Part shown: one piece after another, positions 1-9,394 of the stretch
Numbering within the stretch: position 1 is the stretch's first letter
Layout of the letters: each line of letters opens with the position of its first letter
Origin: Dermatophilaceae bacterium Soc4.6
GTDB lineage: Bacteria > Actinomycetota > Actinomycetes > Actinomycetales > Dermatophilaceae
Direction: 5' to 3'
Assembly: GCA_039889245.1 (NCBI GenBank)
Contig: JAZGVH010000002.1
Location: 620,001 to 684,000, forward strand
DNA length: 64,000 nt
Position numbers and translations under genes: made by a program
Notes under the pieces: generated by a model
Told to the model about the DNA's origin: nothing
Databases searched by the model: none
What the model saw: only the letters and a program-made list of their open reading frames with translations

Positions 1-83
1 CGGGGTTCACTCGGCACCGGTGCTGGTCGTCATGGCAGCACGCTAGCGCCGCTGGAGCACTGGGCGCGTGGGGCCCGCTCGCC

Positions 84-89
84 TACGAT
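84..89 (+). promoter_or_regulatory. -10 element TACGAT, leaderless start
   Basis: TACGAT lies exactly six bases before the GTG at 96, and there is no ribosome binding site before that GTG. A transcript started from this -10 box would begin at or within a base of the start codon, so the mRNA is predicted to be leaderless. No convincing -35 box is seen. Confidence 0.45.
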
Positions 90-95
90 GCCGGT

Positions 96-1193
96 GTGCA
101 CCAGCAGATCCACGAGATCCACGAGGCAGCCGTCCTCGCGCAGTGGCTGGCGGCCGGGCGCTCCCTGCACGGTCTGCGGCTGCAGGACCTCGACCTCACC
201 TCGTGCACCGACGCGCTGCTCGCCACCCGTGACGCCCGCGGCCTGGTCGTGCTCGGCGGCATCCTCCCCGAGCGGGCGGCCCACCACCTGCGCACGCACG
301 GCGCCATCGTCTTCCCCCCGGCACCCGACGCCCCCGTCGACGTCTACCGAGCGACCCTTTACACCGGCGACGAGCTCTACTCCCATCTTTCACAAGGCTA
401 TTCGCACACGCCCGATGCCCGCGCCCATGAGTGGTCGCGCGACAAGCGCCTGGCTCACGACGCCTACGCCACCCTGCTGCGCGCGATCCACGACGACTCG
501 GTGACCGACGCCCTCGACGAGTGGACGCTCGGTCGGCGGGTCGTCGGCGTCATGGGCGGGCACGCCGCCGACCGCGGCACCTCCCCGTATGCCGCCGCGG
601 CCCGCCTCGGTCGCGGCCTCGCCCAGACGGGTCTGCTCGTCGCGACGGGGGGCGGACCGGGGGCGATGGAGGCGGCCAACCTCGGGGCGGTCGCCCCGTC
701 CGACGCGGCCCTCGAGCAGGCGCTGACGAGGCTCGGCTCCATACCGTCCTTCTCCCCCGACGTCACCGCCTGGGCCAGGCTGGCGCTCGACGTGCGCGCC
801 GCGCTCGGGCGCGCGCCCGGGCCACCACGCTCCCTCGGCATCCCCACGTGGTTCTACGGTCACGAGCCGCCCAACGTCTTCGCCGACGGCATCGCGAAGT
901 ACTTCTCCAACGCCATCCGCGAGGACGGCCTGCTCGCCCGCTGCGACGCGGGCGTGGTCGTCATGCCCGGCGCCGCAGGCACGGTGCAGGAGGTCTTCCA
1001 GCTCGCGACCCGGCTCTACTACGCACCGCCCCGGACGCCCCTGCCCCGGCTGGTGCTCGTCGACGAGAAGCACTGGCACGAAACGCTTCCCGTGGCGCCG
1101 CTCCTCGCGTCACTGGGCGCCGGACGAGCGCTCGGTGCCGCCGTGCACGTCGTGGCTGACGTCGACGCCGCCATCGCCCTCCTCGCGCCCTGA
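96..1193 (+). CDS. LOG-family Rossmann nucleotide-binding protein
   Basis: This 365-residue protein belongs to the LOG/TIGR00730-like family, members of which include cytokinin-activating phosphoribohydrolases. The central Rossmann region carries GGGPGAMEA and later PGAAGTVQE, a variant of the family's PGGxGTxxE signature with the second glycine changed to alanine. The N-terminal 150 residues are an extension absent from small (about 190 aa) LOG proteins and match the longer bacterial subgroup with no settled substrate. GTG 96 is chosen because of the -10 box at 84-89. The gene stands alone, followed by a 78-nt inverted repeat. Family assignment is firm; the biochemical function is not. Confidence 0.8.
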   Translation: MHQQIHEIHEAAVLAQWLAAGRSLHGLRLQDLDLTSCTDALLATRDARGLVVLGGILPERAAHHLRTHGAIVFPPAPDAPVDVYRATLYTGDELYSHLSQGYSHTPDARAHEWSRDKRLAHDAYATLLRAIHDDSVTDALDEWTLGRRVVGVMGGHAADRGTSPYAAAARLGRGLAQTGLLVATGGGPGAMEAANLGAVAPSDAALEQALTRLGSIPSFSPDVTAWARLALDVRAALGRAPGPPRSLGIPTWFYGHEPPNVFADGIAKYFSNAIREDGLLARCDAGVVVMPGAAGTVQEVFQLATRLYYAPPRTPLPRLVLVDEKHWHETLPVAPLLASLGAGRALGAAVHVVADVDAAIALLAP

Positions 1194-1202
1194 CCCCGCC
1201 CC

Positions 1203-1280
1203 CGCGTTCCGGACCAAGGAAACCAGTGGTTTCGAGGGCCGGGACCTCCAGAACCAAGGGTTTCCCTGGTTCGGAACGGG
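1203..1280. repeat. 78-nt imperfect inverted repeat
   Basis: Two arms of 19 bases (1206-1224 and 1259-1277) are complementary with two mismatches, and pairing continues for a few bases outward. A smaller palindrome, aaacca-g-tggttt, lies inside the first half. It sits between the LOG-family gene and the methyltransferase gene. It could act as a terminator for the first gene, a regulatory hairpin for the second, or a small repeat element; there is no T run. Confidence 0.6.
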
Positions 1281-1301
1281 GAGGGGTGGTAGGAAGGCGG
1301 G

Positions 1302-2231
1302 GTGAGTCGCCTGCCGCACCACAGCGCCCACCCGTTCGTCACCGACGGCGGGCTGGAGACCGACCTCATCTTCCACCACGGCGAGGACCTCCCGCACTTC
1401 GCGGCGTTCCCCCTCGTGCGCACCGCCGACGGACGACGGCTGCTCGAGAGCTACTACGAGGCGTATGCCTCGACGGCCGCCACGGCGCGCGCCGGCCTGC
1501 TCCTCGAGACGGGCACCTGGCGAGCCAGCACCGACTGGGGAGCCCTGCTGGGGTGGTCGGCGGGCGACGTCGCCGCGGTCAACGTCGAGGCGGTGGAGCA
1601 GCTGCGCCAGCTGGCCACTCGCTACCTCACGCACGAGGGCATCCAGGACGTGCTCGTCGTCGGCACGATCGGCCCGCGGCGCGACGGCTATGCGCCCGAC
1701 CTGCTGCTCCAGCCCGACGAGGCCGCTACCTACCACTCCGCGCAGCTGGCGGCCCTGGCGCAGGGAGGGGCCGACCTCGCCACCGGCTACACGTTCACCC
1801 ACGTGGGTGAGGCCGTCGGCCTGGTGTGGGCCGCCCGTGACGTCGGCCTCCCGGTGGCCGTGTCCTTCACCGTCGAGACCGACGGTCGGCTGCCCGACGG
1901 CACCACGCTGGCCGACGCCGTTCGCGCCGTCGACGACGCCGCCGCGCCGGACTACTTCGGCGTCAACTGCGCCCACCCCCGCCACATCGACCGGGCGCTC
2001 GGCGCACCCGCCGACTGGCACGACCGGATCGTCACCCTGCGCCCGAACGCCTCCCTCCTCAGCCACGCCGAGCTCGACGAGGCCGAGGGTCTGGACGAGG
2101 GCGACCCCGAGACCCTCGTCGCCGACGTCGCGCTCATCCGCGACCGGCTGCCCCAGCTCAACGTGCTCGGCGGCTGCTGCGGGACGGACAGCCGCCACGT
2201 GGATGCCCTCTGGCGCCACGGGTCGATCTGA
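1302..2231 (+). CDS. homocysteine S-methyltransferase family protein
   Basis: The 309-residue product is a TIM-barrel homocysteine S-methyltransferase, transferring a methyl group from a donor such as S-methylmethionine or a betaine to homocysteine. The zinc ligands are visible: a Cys in FGVNCAHP near residue 226 and the Cys pair in GGCCGT near residue 294. The length fits the single-domain family (about 300-320 aa). The GTG start at 1302 follows AGGAAGG at a short spacing. There is no operon partner; the next gene is convergent seven bases away. The methyl donor cannot be read from the sequence. Confidence 0.85.
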   Translation: MSRLPHHSAHPFVTDGGLETDLIFHHGEDLPHFAAFPLVRTADGRRLLESYYEAYASTAATARAGLLLETGTWRASTDWGALLGWSAGDVAAVNVEAVEQLRQLATRYLTHEGIQDVLVVGTIGPRRDGYAPDLLLQPDEAATYHSAQLAALAQGGADLATGYTFTHVGEAVGLVWAARDVGLPVAVSFTVETDGRLPDGTTLADAVRAVDDAAAPDYFGVNCAHPRHIDRALGAPADWHDRIVTLRPNASLLSHAELDEAEGLDEGDPETLVADVALIRDRLPQLNVLGGCCGTDSRHVDALWRHGSI

Positions 2232-2238
2232 CCCGGGC

Positions 2239-3264
2239 TCAGGGGACCGCCGATCCATCCGGCCCGGACGGGAGGAGGCGGGTGAGGATGTCGGTGAGGG
2301 TGACCACGCCACGGTCGGCGTGGGCTTCGGCGTCGCGCACGACCACCAGGTGCGTGCTCGTGGCCCGCATGCGGGCGAGCACGGCGTAGACGGGGGCATC
2401 CGCGGGCTCGAGGTGCAGCGGTCGGCTGACCGACTCGACCCCCGCCTCCGCCGGCAGCGCGAGCGTGTCCCGCGCGTGGACCATCGCCTGCGCCCGCCCG
2501 TCGGCACCGCGCAGGAGGATGCGCAGGTGCCCCGTGCGCCGGCTCGCCTCCTGCACGTCGGCGGCGGTGGCACCCACCGACACCGCGGTCGCCGCCCCGG
2601 TGCTCACGACGTCACCCAGGGTCAGGTCGGCGAGCTGCAGCACGCTGCTCAGCTGGGTCGACTGACCCGCCTCGAGGGTGCCGGCCCGGCCCGAGTGCTC
2701 GACCAGGTGGCGCAGGGTCTGCGGGTCGCGCCCCATCGACGTCTCGTCGACGGGCTCGACCCCGACCCGTCGCAGGCACCAGTTGGCGGCCTCGTTGAGG
2801 GCGACCAGCAACGGCCGCGTGAGCCGGATGAAGCCCTGCATGGGCAGGGCCAGCATCCGCGCCGACCGCTCGGGGTGGGCGATGGCCCACGACTTCGGGG
2901 CCATCTCACCCACGACGAGGTGCACGAAGGTCACCACGAGCAGGGCCAGCACGAAGCCCAGCACATCGGCGGCCCAGGCCGGCACCCCCCATCCGGTGAA
3001 GACCGGCGTCAACCAGTGGTGGACGGCGGGCTTGGTGACGGCACCGAGGGCGAGCGTGCACACGGTGATGCCGAGCTGGGAGCCCGCCAGCAGCAGCGTG
3101 AGCTCGGACGCGCTGCGCAGCGCCGCCCGGGCGGCCGGGCTCGACCCGGCCTCATCCGCGAGCCGGTGCCGTCGGGCCGCGAGCAGGGCGAACTCGACGG
3201 CGACGAAGAACGCGCTCGCGGCCACCAGGGCCACGCTCACGCCCAGAACGAGGAGGTCGTTCAC
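2239..3264 (-). CDS. CNNM/CorB-type membrane protein with CBS domains
   Basis: This 341-residue membrane protein of the 'hemolysin family' has an N-terminal DUF21 (CNNM) transmembrane region of about four segments, residues 1-190, then a pair of CBS domains from about 200 to 330. CNNM/CorB proteins are implicated in divalent cation (magnesium) export. The C-terminal CorC_HlyC domain is missing, unlike in the neighbour. The ATG overlaps the stop of the upstream gene by four bases, so the two are translationally coupled and probably act together. Transport substrate is inferred from the family only. Confidence 0.85.
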   Translation of the reverse strand: MNDLLVLGVSVALVAASAFFVAVEFALLAARRHRLADEAGSSPAARAALRSASELTLLLAGSQLGITVCTLALGAVTKPAVHHWLTPVFTGWGVPAWAADVLGFVLALLVVTFVHLVVGEMAPKSWAIAHPERSARMLALPMQGFIRLTRPLLVALNEAANWCLRRVGVEPVDETSMGRDPQTLRHLVEHSGRAGTLEAGQSTQLSSVLQLADLTLGDVVSTGAATAVSVGATAADVQEASRRTGHLRILLRGADGRAQAMVHARDTLALPAEAGVESVSRPLHLEPADAPVYAVLARMRATSTHLVVVRDAEAHADRGVVTLTDILTRLLPSGPDGSAVP

Positions 3265-4658
3265 GCCGGCTCCTGCCCCCGCGTCGCGTCGGCGGCCAGG
3301 CGCACCTGCACCCGCGACGGCACGTGCCGGGCGAGGGCGAGCACCTCGAGCAGCGCGGTGGGCGGCTCGGCGTCGCCGAGCAGGTCGGCAACCTGCTCCA
3401 CCAGCGCCACCCGCAGCTGGTCACCCACCTGCGGCAGGCGCCCGTGCTCGGCGATCAGCAGCCCGGCCACGGTCTCGTAGCCGCCGCGGGGCAGGTCACG
3501 TCCGAGCACCCGCTCGGCCTCGTCGAGCGGGAGGTCGCCGGGCAGGACCCAGAGGAGGTCGGCTCCGACCCGCTGGGGGCCGACCGGCCCGCCGGAGCCG
3601 ACGTCGGGGCCGTCGTGCTCGTCACTGATCTCACCGACCAGCTCCTCGGCGAGGTCCTCGAGCGTGAGGATGCCGGCGAAGCCGCCGTACTCGTCGACCA
3701 CGCAGGCCAGCTGCTCACGGCGGCCGGAGATCTCGGCCAGCGCGTGGGGCAGGGTCATCGCCCCGGCCACGACCAGCGCCGGACGCGCGAGGTCGGCGGC
3801 CCGGACCTCGCCCGAGCTCGGCGACCAGCCGAGGACGTCGCGCAGGTGCACCACGCCGACGACCTGCCCGTCGTGGTCGAGCACGGGATAGCGAGAGTGC
3901 CCGGTCACCATCAGCCCGCGCACGTGCTCGATCCCGGTGCCCTCGTGGACCACGTCGACCCGCGAGCCCGGCACCATCGCGTGCTCGACGTCGCGGGTCG
4001 GGAAGTCGAGCACCCGGTCGAGCAGGAGCGACAGCTCGGGTGGCAGGTCACCACTGCGCTCGGAGTCGGCCACGATGTGCTCGAGGTCGCGCCGGGAGGC
4101 GGCGTGCTCGACGTCGTGCACGGGCTCGATGCGCAGCAGCCGCAGCAGGGTGTTGGACGCGGCGTCGAAGATGCCCACCAGCCAGCCTGCCGCGGCGAGG
4201 TAGATGGTCGTGGAGCGGGCGAGTCGCCGCGCCACCGGCTCGGGCCGAGCGATCGCGAGGTTCTTGGGGACGAGCTCGCCGAACACCATCTGCACGACGG
4301 TGGAGAAGAGCAGTGCGAGCACGGTGCCGACGGTGAGGCCGACCGCCGTGGGGATGCCTGCACCCCCGAGCAGGTCACCCAGGGCCGAGCCGATCAACGG
4401 CTCGGCGACGTAGCCCACGAGCAGGCCGGTCACGGTGATGCCGAGTTGCGCGCCCGAGAGCATGAACGAGGTCCGGCCGGTGACGCCGAGCGCGCGGGCG
4501 GCGCCGCGGTCACCCCCCGCCGCCGCAGCCGCCAGCCGTGAGCGGTCGACCGTCATGAAGGCGAACTCCTGTGCCACGAACCAGCCGGTCGCCACCGTGA
4601 TGAGCAGCACGACGACGACGCCGAGCAGGAGGGTCGCGACGGACACGAGCACGCTCAC
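3261..4658 (-). CDS. CNNM/CorB-type protein with CBS and CorC_HlyC domains
   Basis: The 465-residue product has the full layout: DUF21 membrane region (about residues 1-200), CBS pair (about 205-340) and a C-terminal CorC_HlyC domain (about 360-445). Only the N-terminal half is in the membrane; the rest is cytosolic. The GTG at 4658 is chosen because the hydrophobic N-terminus starts there and a GGAG lies upstream; the open frame continues upstream into decayed acyl-CoA dehydrogenase sequence, so longer starts are artefacts. It is first of a two-gene operon with the shorter paralogue. Tandem CNNM paralogues are common in actinobacteria and may form heterodimers. Confidence 0.85.
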   Translation of the reverse strand: MSVLVSVATLLLGVVVVLLITVATGWFVAQEFAFMTVDRSRLAAAAAGGDRGAARALGVTGRTSFMLSGAQLGITVTGLLVGYVAEPLIGSALGDLLGGAGIPTAVGLTVGTVLALLFSTVVQMVFGELVPKNLAIARPEPVARRLARSTTIYLAAAGWLVGIFDAASNTLLRLLRIEPVHDVEHAASRRDLEHIVADSERSGDLPPELSLLLDRVLDFPTRDVEHAMVPGSRVDVVHEGTGIEHVRGLMVTGHSRYPVLDHDGQVVGVVHLRDVLGWSPSSGEVRAADLARPALVVAGAMTLPHALAEISGRREQLACVVDEYGGFAGILTLEDLAEELVGEISDEHDGPDVGSGGPVGPQRVGADLLWVLPGDLPLDEAERVLGRDLPRGGYETVAGLLIAEHGRLPQVGDQLRVALVEQVADLLGDAEPPTALLEVLALARHVPSRVQVRLAADATRGQEPA

Positions 4659-4744
4659 CGGCCGCCTACTCCCCGCTCCGGGCGTCGAGGGGCGGCCGAG
4701 GGTCTGTCGTGGTGGTCCATCGCTGCTTTCAGTGGGGTGGGCTC

Positions 4745-4920
4745 GGCCGGTGAACGGCCGGAGGGCCCGGGCGAGTTCCCGTCCGAGCGACTTGTCGAGG
4801 GTCGCCCAGACCACCACGGCGTCGCTGCGGTCGCCGGAGGTGACGGAGATCTTCTCTCCGTCGATGACGTAGTGGTCGCCGTCGAGACATGACCGAGGCG
4901 AGGTTGGAGCCGTTCCTGGT
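4745..4920 (-). pseudogene. acyl-CoA dehydrogenase relic, frameshifted
   Basis: The minus strand encodes GDHYVIDGEKISVTSGDRSD and then VVVWATLDKSLG, which reads as the middle beta domain of an acyl-CoA dehydrogenase. Just upstream, in another frame, is NGSNLASV, matching the segment that normally precedes DGDHYV by about ten residues. The two parts are joined out of frame near 4890 and nothing else of the roughly 380-residue enzyme remains. The rest of the gap from 4659 to 5205 holds only an open minus-strand stretch (5095-4925) that I do not recognise and no intact gene. Confidence 0.7.
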
Positions 4921-5205
4921 GCCGCCGTCCCTCGGGCGGCGCGGTGGCCCCGAGCTCGGCGCTGACCGGCACGGTCACCCCGGTCAGGGTGAACTGACGG
5001 CTGGCCGTGGTCACCCTGGCCACGGCGGTGAAGCCGTCGCGGGTGCTGCGGTGGGCCAGTGCCTCTTCAGCAAAGTCATGCTCCTACCTTGCCGAGAGCA
5101 AGACGGTACGCAGAGACGCCCTGAGGCCCATCGTCCCGGCTGCCCAGGGTTCCTGTCAGGTGAGCAGGCTCCGGGCACGTGAACCGTTCACATGACCGCG
5201 GCCGG

Positions 5206-6402
5206 TCAGGCGGTCGAGGCCGCGAGCTGCCCGCAGGCCCCGTCGATCTCCTGGCCCCGGGTGTCGCGCACCGTGGTGGGGATGCCGTGGGCGCGGAGCC
5301 GCTCGACGAACTGCTGCTCGACACCCGGGCGCGAGGCAGTCCACTTCGAGCCGGGGGTGGGGTTGAGCGGGATGGGGTTGACGTGCACCCAGCCCTTGCC
5401 GCGGGCCCGCAGCTTGTCGCCGAGCAGGTCGGCGCGCCAGGCCTGGTCGTTGATGTCGCGGATGAGGGCGTACTCGATCGACACCCGCCGCCCGGTCACG
5501 TCGTAGTAGCGCTTGGCGCTGTCGAGGGCCTCGTCGACGGTCCACCGGGTGTTGATCGGCACGAGCTCGTCGCGCAGGGCGTCGTCGGGCGCGTGCAGCG
5601 ACAGCGCGAGCGTCACGGGGATACCCTCCGCCGCCAGCTTGTCGATCGCCGGGACGAGGCCGACCGTCGACATCGTGATGCCGCGGGCCGAGAGGCCCAG
5701 CCCGTCGGGCGCCGGGTCGGTCAGGCGACGGATCGCGCCGATGGCGGCCTTGTAGTTGGCCAGCGCCTCCCCCATCCCCATGAAGACGACGTTGGAGACG
5801 CGCAGCGGGCTGTCCTTCTCGCTGCCCTCGCTCCCCTGCTCGCCCTCGACCTCGTCGCCACCGGCGAGCTCGCCGCGCCGCAGCTGGCGCGCGGCGTACA
5901 CGACCTGCTCGACGATCTCGGCGGCCGAGAGGTTGCGCGTGAGGCCGGCCTGGCCCGTGGCGCAGAAGGGACAGTTCATGCCGCACCCGGCCTGGCTCGA
6001 GATGCAGATCGTGACCCGGCCGGGGTAGCGCATGAGCACCGACTCGACGATCGCGCCGTCGTGCAGGCGCCACGCGGTCTTGAGCGTCATGCCGTCGTCG
6101 GCGGTGCGCTGCACCGTCGGGGTGAGCAGCGTCGGGAGCAGGTCGCGCACGAGGTCGTCGCGCACCGCCTTCGGCAGGTCGGTCATCTCGTCGGGCCGCT
6201 CGACCAGCCGCTCGAAGTAGTGCGTCGACAGCTGCTTGGCCCGGAAGCCGGGATGGCCGAGGGCGACGACCGCCTCCTTGCGCTCGGCCGGGCTGAGGTC
6301 GGCGAGGTGGCGCGGCGCCTTGCCGCGGCGGGGCGCGGTGAAGGTCAGGGCGCCGGGGACGGGTCGCGTGGTGGGCTCGGGCAGGGGCTGGGGCTCGCTC
6401 AT
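5206..6402 (-). CDS. rlmN: dual-specificity RNA methyltransferase RlmN
   Basis: RlmN is a radical SAM enzyme that methylates C2 of A2503 in 23S rRNA and of A37 in some tRNAs. The 398-residue product has the radical SAM motif in [15 protein letters not shown], and the second catalytic cysteine near the C-terminus ([10 protein letters not shown]). About 20 acidic residues ([15 protein letters not shown]) between the cluster motif and [13 protein letters not shown] look like a lineage-specific insertion. ATG 6402 follows GGAG at normal spacing; the upstream in-frame stretch covers tandem repeats and is not coding. Its position beyond cdsA matches the conserved actinobacterial order. Confidence 0.95.
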   Translation of the reverse strand: MSEPQPLPEPTTRPVPGALTFTAPRRGKAPRHLADLSPAERKEAVVALGHPGFRAKQLSTHYFERLVERPDEMTDLPKAVRDDLVRDLLPTLLTPTVQRTADDGMTLKTAWRLHDGAIVESVLMRYPGRVTICISSQAGCGMNCPFCATGQAGLTRNLSAAEIVEQVVYAARQLRRGELAGGDEVEGEQGSEGSEKDSPLRVSNVVFMGMGEALANYKAAIGAIRRLTDPAPDGLGLSARGITMSTVGLVPAIDKLAAEGIPVTLALSLHAPDDALRDELVPINTRWTVDEALDSAKRYYDVTGRRVSIEYALIRDINDQAWRADLLGDKLRARGKGWVHVNPIPLNPTPGSKWTASRPGVEQQFVERLRAHGIPTTVRDTRGQEIDGACGQLAASTA

Positions 6403-6417
6403 CTCGTCTCCAGTGTC

Positions 6418-6456
6418 CCACCTCCGTGCGCCACCTCCGTGCGCCACCTCCGTGCG
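6418..6456. repeat. three tandem 13-bp repeats
   Basis: The unit ccacctccgtgcg is repeated perfectly three times, with a partial fourth copy, in the gap between the divergent rlmN and hydrolase genes. It lies just upstream of the -10 box of the hydrolase gene. Confidence 0.9.
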
Positions 6457-6488
6457 CCACCGCCGCCCAGCGCCGGGCCTGCGCCGCC

Positions 6489-6494
6489 TACGCT
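6489..6494 (+). promoter_or_regulatory. -10 element TACGCT, leaderless start
   Basis: TACGCT is six bases before the GTG at 6501 and no ribosome binding site precedes that GTG. The geometry matches that at 84-96 and predicts a leaderless mRNA. Confidence 0.45.
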
Positions 6495-6500
6495 GCACGA

Positions 6501-7817
6501 GTGCCCCCCGCGACCACCGCCCCTGTCCACTACGTGCTCCCGGGGCTCGCGGTCACCGATCACGTGCTGCCGGTGCCGCTCGACTGGGCGGCCGCCGACC
6601 GCGGCGAGCCCACCGAGACCATCGAGGTCTTCGTGCGCGAGGTCGTCGACCCGGCCCGTCGCCACGACGACCTCCCGGCCGTCGTCTTCCTCCAGGGGGG
6701 CCCCGGCGGGGCCTCACCGCGACCGCTCTCGGCCACGGGCTGGATCGGCGAGCTGCTGCGCACCCGCCGCGTCTTCCTGCTCGACCAGCGCGGCACCGGC
6801 CGCAGCAGCCGGGTCGAGGGCCGACGTCTGGCCGAGCGGGGCACGCCAGCCGACCAGGCGACCTACCTGGGGCTCTTCCGGGGTGACTCGATCGTGCGCG
6901 ACGCCGAGCACGCGCGGCACGCCCTCTTCGGCGGCCGGCGGTGGGAGACGCTGGGCCAGAGCTACGGCGGGTTCGTCACCCTCACCTACCTCTCCCGTGC
7001 GCCGCAGGGTCTGTCGGCCTGCTACGTCACCGGCGGGCTGCCCAGCGTGCGACCCGACGCGGCCGACGTCTACCGACGCACCTTCCCGCGCATCGCAGCC
7101 AAGAACGAGGCCTGGCGGGAGCGCTACCCCCACGCCGTCGACCACGCGGCCGCCGTCGCCGACCGCGTCAGCGTCGGCGACGTGCGCCTGCCCGACGGCG
7201 ACCTGCTCACCGTGCGCCGCCTCCAGCTGCTCGGGCAACGACTGGGGATGAAGCACGGCGGCGACAGCCTGCACTGGCTGCTCGACGAGGCCCTCGACGT
7301 CGACGGCGAGCCCACCGCGGCCTTCCTCGAGCAGGTGCTGACCCAGACGTCGTTCGCGACCAACCCGCTCTTCGTCGTGCTGCAGGAGCCGATCTACGGC
7401 GACCCCGCGAGCGCGCCGACGGGCTGGGCGGCTCAGGCCGAGCGCGACCGGCGGCCGGAGTTCGCCGAGTCGGCGCGGCCGCTGCTCTTCACGGGCGAGA
7501 CGATGTTCCCCTGGATGATGGACGAGATCCGGCTGCTGCGCCCCTTCCGCGAGGCGGCCGACCTGCTCGCCGCCCGCACCGACTGGGAGCCGCTCTACGA
7601 CCTCGACGCCCTCGCGGCCAACGAGGTGCCGCTCGCGGCGGCGATCTACTACGAGGACATGTACGTCGACGCCGAGCTGCAGATCGAGACCGCCGCCCAC
7701 CTCGGCGCGACCCAGACCTGGGTCACCAACGAGTGGGAGCACGACGGCATCTCGGACCCCAGGGTGGTGCTGGGGCTGAGAGAGCTGATCGACAAGATGG
7801 GCGGGCCGCGCGCCTGA
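6501..7817 (+). CDS. alpha/beta hydrolase, proline iminopeptidase type
   Basis: This 438-residue cytosolic hydrolase removes N-terminal proline or similar residues from peptides in characterised relatives (S33 family). The oxyanion motif QGGPGG is near residue 72, the nucleophile elbow GQSYGG near 155, and the last catalytic residue is probably the His in NEWEHDG near 412. The length fits the larger S33 subgroup (about 430 aa), unlike the 317-residue family member at 14.6 kb. There is no signal peptide. It is convergent with cdsA. Family is clear; peptide specificity is inferred. Confidence 0.85.
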   Translation: MPPATTAPVHYVLPGLAVTDHVLPVPLDWAAADRGEPTETIEVFVREVVDPARRHDDLPAVVFLQGGPGGASPRPLSATGWIGELLRTRRVFLLDQRGTGRSSRVEGRRLAERGTPADQATYLGLFRGDSIVRDAEHARHALFGGRRWETLGQSYGGFVTLTYLSRAPQGLSACYVTGGLPSVRPDAADVYRRTFPRIAAKNEAWRERYPHAVDHAAAVADRVSVGDVRLPDGDLLTVRRLQLLGQRLGMKHGGDSLHWLLDEALDVDGEPTAAFLEQVLTQTSFATNPLFVVLQEPIYGDPASAPTGWAAQAERDRRPEFAESARPLLFTGETMFPWMMDEIRLLRPFREAADLLAARTDWEPLYDLDALAANEVPLAAAIYYEDMYVDAELQIETAAHLGATQTWVTNEWEHDGISDPRVVLGLRELIDKMGGPRA

Positions 7818-7836
7818 GCCGGGCCCGCGGCCTCGG

Positions 7837-8739
7837 TCAGCTGACCGGCACGAAGATGGCGAGCACCGCCCAGGCCACCGGGGCGACCATCACGAGGGAG
7901 TCGAGCCGGTCCATCACGCCGCCGTGGCCGGGGAGGATGTTGGACATGTCCTTGACGCCGAGGTCGCGCTTGACGGTGGACTCCACGAAGTCGCCGACCG
8001 TGCCGACGACGGCGGCGAGCACGCCCAGCAGCAGCCCCACCCACCACTGGCCGTGCAGGGTGAGGACGACGCTGGCGATGCCCACGCCGACGCAGGCGAG
8101 CACCGACCCGGCGAAGCCCTCCCACGACTTCTTCGGGCTGATGCTCGGCGCGATGGGGTGCCGCCCCCGGGTGACCCCCACGGCATACCCGCCGATGTCG
8201 CTCGAGACGGTGACCGCGACGTAGGTGAAGATGCGCCAGTCACCGTCGCCGGGCGCGAGCATCAGCGCGTAGAACGAGGCCAGCAGGGCCGGATAGGCGA
8301 CCACGAGGATGCCACCGGCCGTGTCGCGGGCGGCCCCGGCCACGCCGTCGGCGAAGCGCCACAGCAGGATGGCCACGCAGGTCAGACCGAAGGTGACGGC
8401 GAGCGCCTGCCCACCCCCCACGAAGGCCGCGACGTTCATGCCGACCGTGCCGACGAGGGCCGGCACGACGGGCACCACGACCCCGCCGCGACGCAGCGCC
8501 CGCGAGATCTCCCAGACCCCGATGCAGACCGACGCGGTGGCGAGCGGGACGAAGATCTCACGGCGCACGAAGAGGCTAGCGACGACCAGCGCCCCCAGGC
8601 TCAGGCCCACCGTGATGGCGGCGGGCAGGTTGCGCCCGGCCCGCGAGACGGGTGCGGGGTCCGGGGTCACTGGCTCCGGGATCTCGGGGTCCGTCGTCAC
8701 GAGTCGGTCGGCCACCTCAGGGCTCACCACCGGGCTCAC
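7837..8739 (-). CDS. cdsA: phosphatidate cytidylyltransferase CdsA
   Basis: CdsA makes CDP-diacylglycerol from phosphatidate and CTP, feeding membrane phospholipid synthesis. The 300-residue product has a short polar N-terminus, about eight transmembrane helices, and the family signature near the C-terminus in [16 protein letters not shown] followed by [12 protein letters not shown]. The GTG start overlaps the frr stop (GTGA), so translation is coupled to frr. The order pyrH-frr-cdsA-rlmN is the usual actinobacterial one. Confidence 0.93.
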   Translation of the reverse strand: MSPVVSPEVADRLVTTDPEIPEPVTPDPAPVSRAGRNLPAAITVGLSLGALVVASLFVRREIFVPLATASVCIGVWEISRALRRGGVVVPVVPALVGTVGMNVAAFVGGGQALAVTFGLTCVAILLWRFADGVAGAARDTAGGILVVAYPALLASFYALMLAPGDGDWRIFTYVAVTVSSDIGGYAVGVTRGRHPIAPSISPKKSWEGFAGSVLACVGVGIASVVLTLHGQWWVGLLLGVLAAVVGTVGDFVESTVKRDLGVKDMSNILPGHGGVMDRLDSLVMVAPVAWAVLAIFVPVS

Positions 8740-9293
8740 ACCTCGGTGAGCTCGGTCTCCTTGCCCTTGAGCAGGGTGTCGATCGAGTCGACGAACTTCT
8801 TGGTCATCGCGTCGAGGTCCTTCTCACCGCGCGAGCCGTCGTCCTCACCGACGTCGCCGTCCTTGACCAGCTTGTCGATGTCGGTCTTGGCCTTGCGGCG
8901 GATGTTGCGGATGGAGACCTTGGCGTCCTCGGCCTTGGTGTTGGCCAGCTTGACGTAGTCGCGGCGGCGCTCCTGCGTCAGCACGGGCAGCACGCAGCGG
9001 ATGACGTTGCCGTCGTTGCTGGGGTTCACCCCGAGGTCGGAGTCGCGCAGCGTCTTCTCGATCTCGGACATCGCGCTCTTGTCGAAGGGCGAGACGAGGA
9101 TCGTGCGGGCCTCGGGCGTCTGGAAGGACGCGAGCTGCTGCAGCGGCGTCGGGGCGCCGTAGTAGCTGACGACCAGCTTGTTGAACATGCCGGGGGTGGC
9201 CCGGCCGGTGCGGATCGCGCCGAAGTCCTCCTTGGCGACCTCGACGGCCTTCTCCATCTTCTCCTCGGCCTCGAACAGGGTCTCGTCGATCAT
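8736..9293 (-). CDS. frr: ribosome recycling factor
   Basis: RRF splits post-termination ribosomes together with EF-G. The 185-residue product has the normal length and the two-domain pattern: a long-helix domain with [11 protein letters not shown] near residue 28 and [18 protein letters not shown] near 82, then the C-terminal helices ([21 protein letters not shown]). It lies between pyrH and cdsA. Upstream AAGGACG is about 12 bases from the ATG, a weak site, so it may be read through from pyrH. Confidence 0.97.
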   Translation of the reverse strand: MIDETLFEAEEKMEKAVEVAKEDFGAIRTGRATPGMFNKLVVSYYGAPTPLQQLASFQTPEARTILVSPFDKSAMSEIEKTLRDSDLGVNPSNDGNVIRCVLPVLTQERRRDYVKLANTKAEDAKVSIRNIRRKAKTDIDKLVKDGDVGEDDGSRGEKDLDAMTKKFVDSIDTLLKGKETELTEV

Positions 9294-9394
9294 CGGTGAT
9301 GCGCCGTCCTTGACGTCTGTCGTGTGGCTCCGACCGGTCTGGCCGGAGCGGGGTCGTGCTGGGTCGCGCGTGCCACCAGGTGGGAAGACCGCGG

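Noticed and set aside
30-386. Minus-strand frame of 118 codons at the window start, and similar long antisense frames throughout
   Set aside because: At about 72% GC stops are rare and every gene has long shadow frames; this one lies opposite the LOG-family gene and has no domain, start signal or codon bias.
4659-4817. N-terminal extension of the larger CBS protein by 53 residues
   Set aside because: The added residues read VVWATLDKSLG and belong to the acyl-CoA dehydrogenase relic; the CNNM membrane domain starts at GTG 4658.
4655-5023. Open minus-strand frame of 122 codons, and plus-strand frames at 4889-5195, in the gap between the CBS operon and rlmN
   Set aside because: They run across the decayed acyl-CoA dehydrogenase segment, mix its frames, lack ribosome binding sites and show no domain of their own.
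9294-9394. Possible small gene or riboswitch between pyrH and frr
   Set aside because: Only a weak GCTCCG/CGGAGC stem is visible; no start, binding site or conserved motif.
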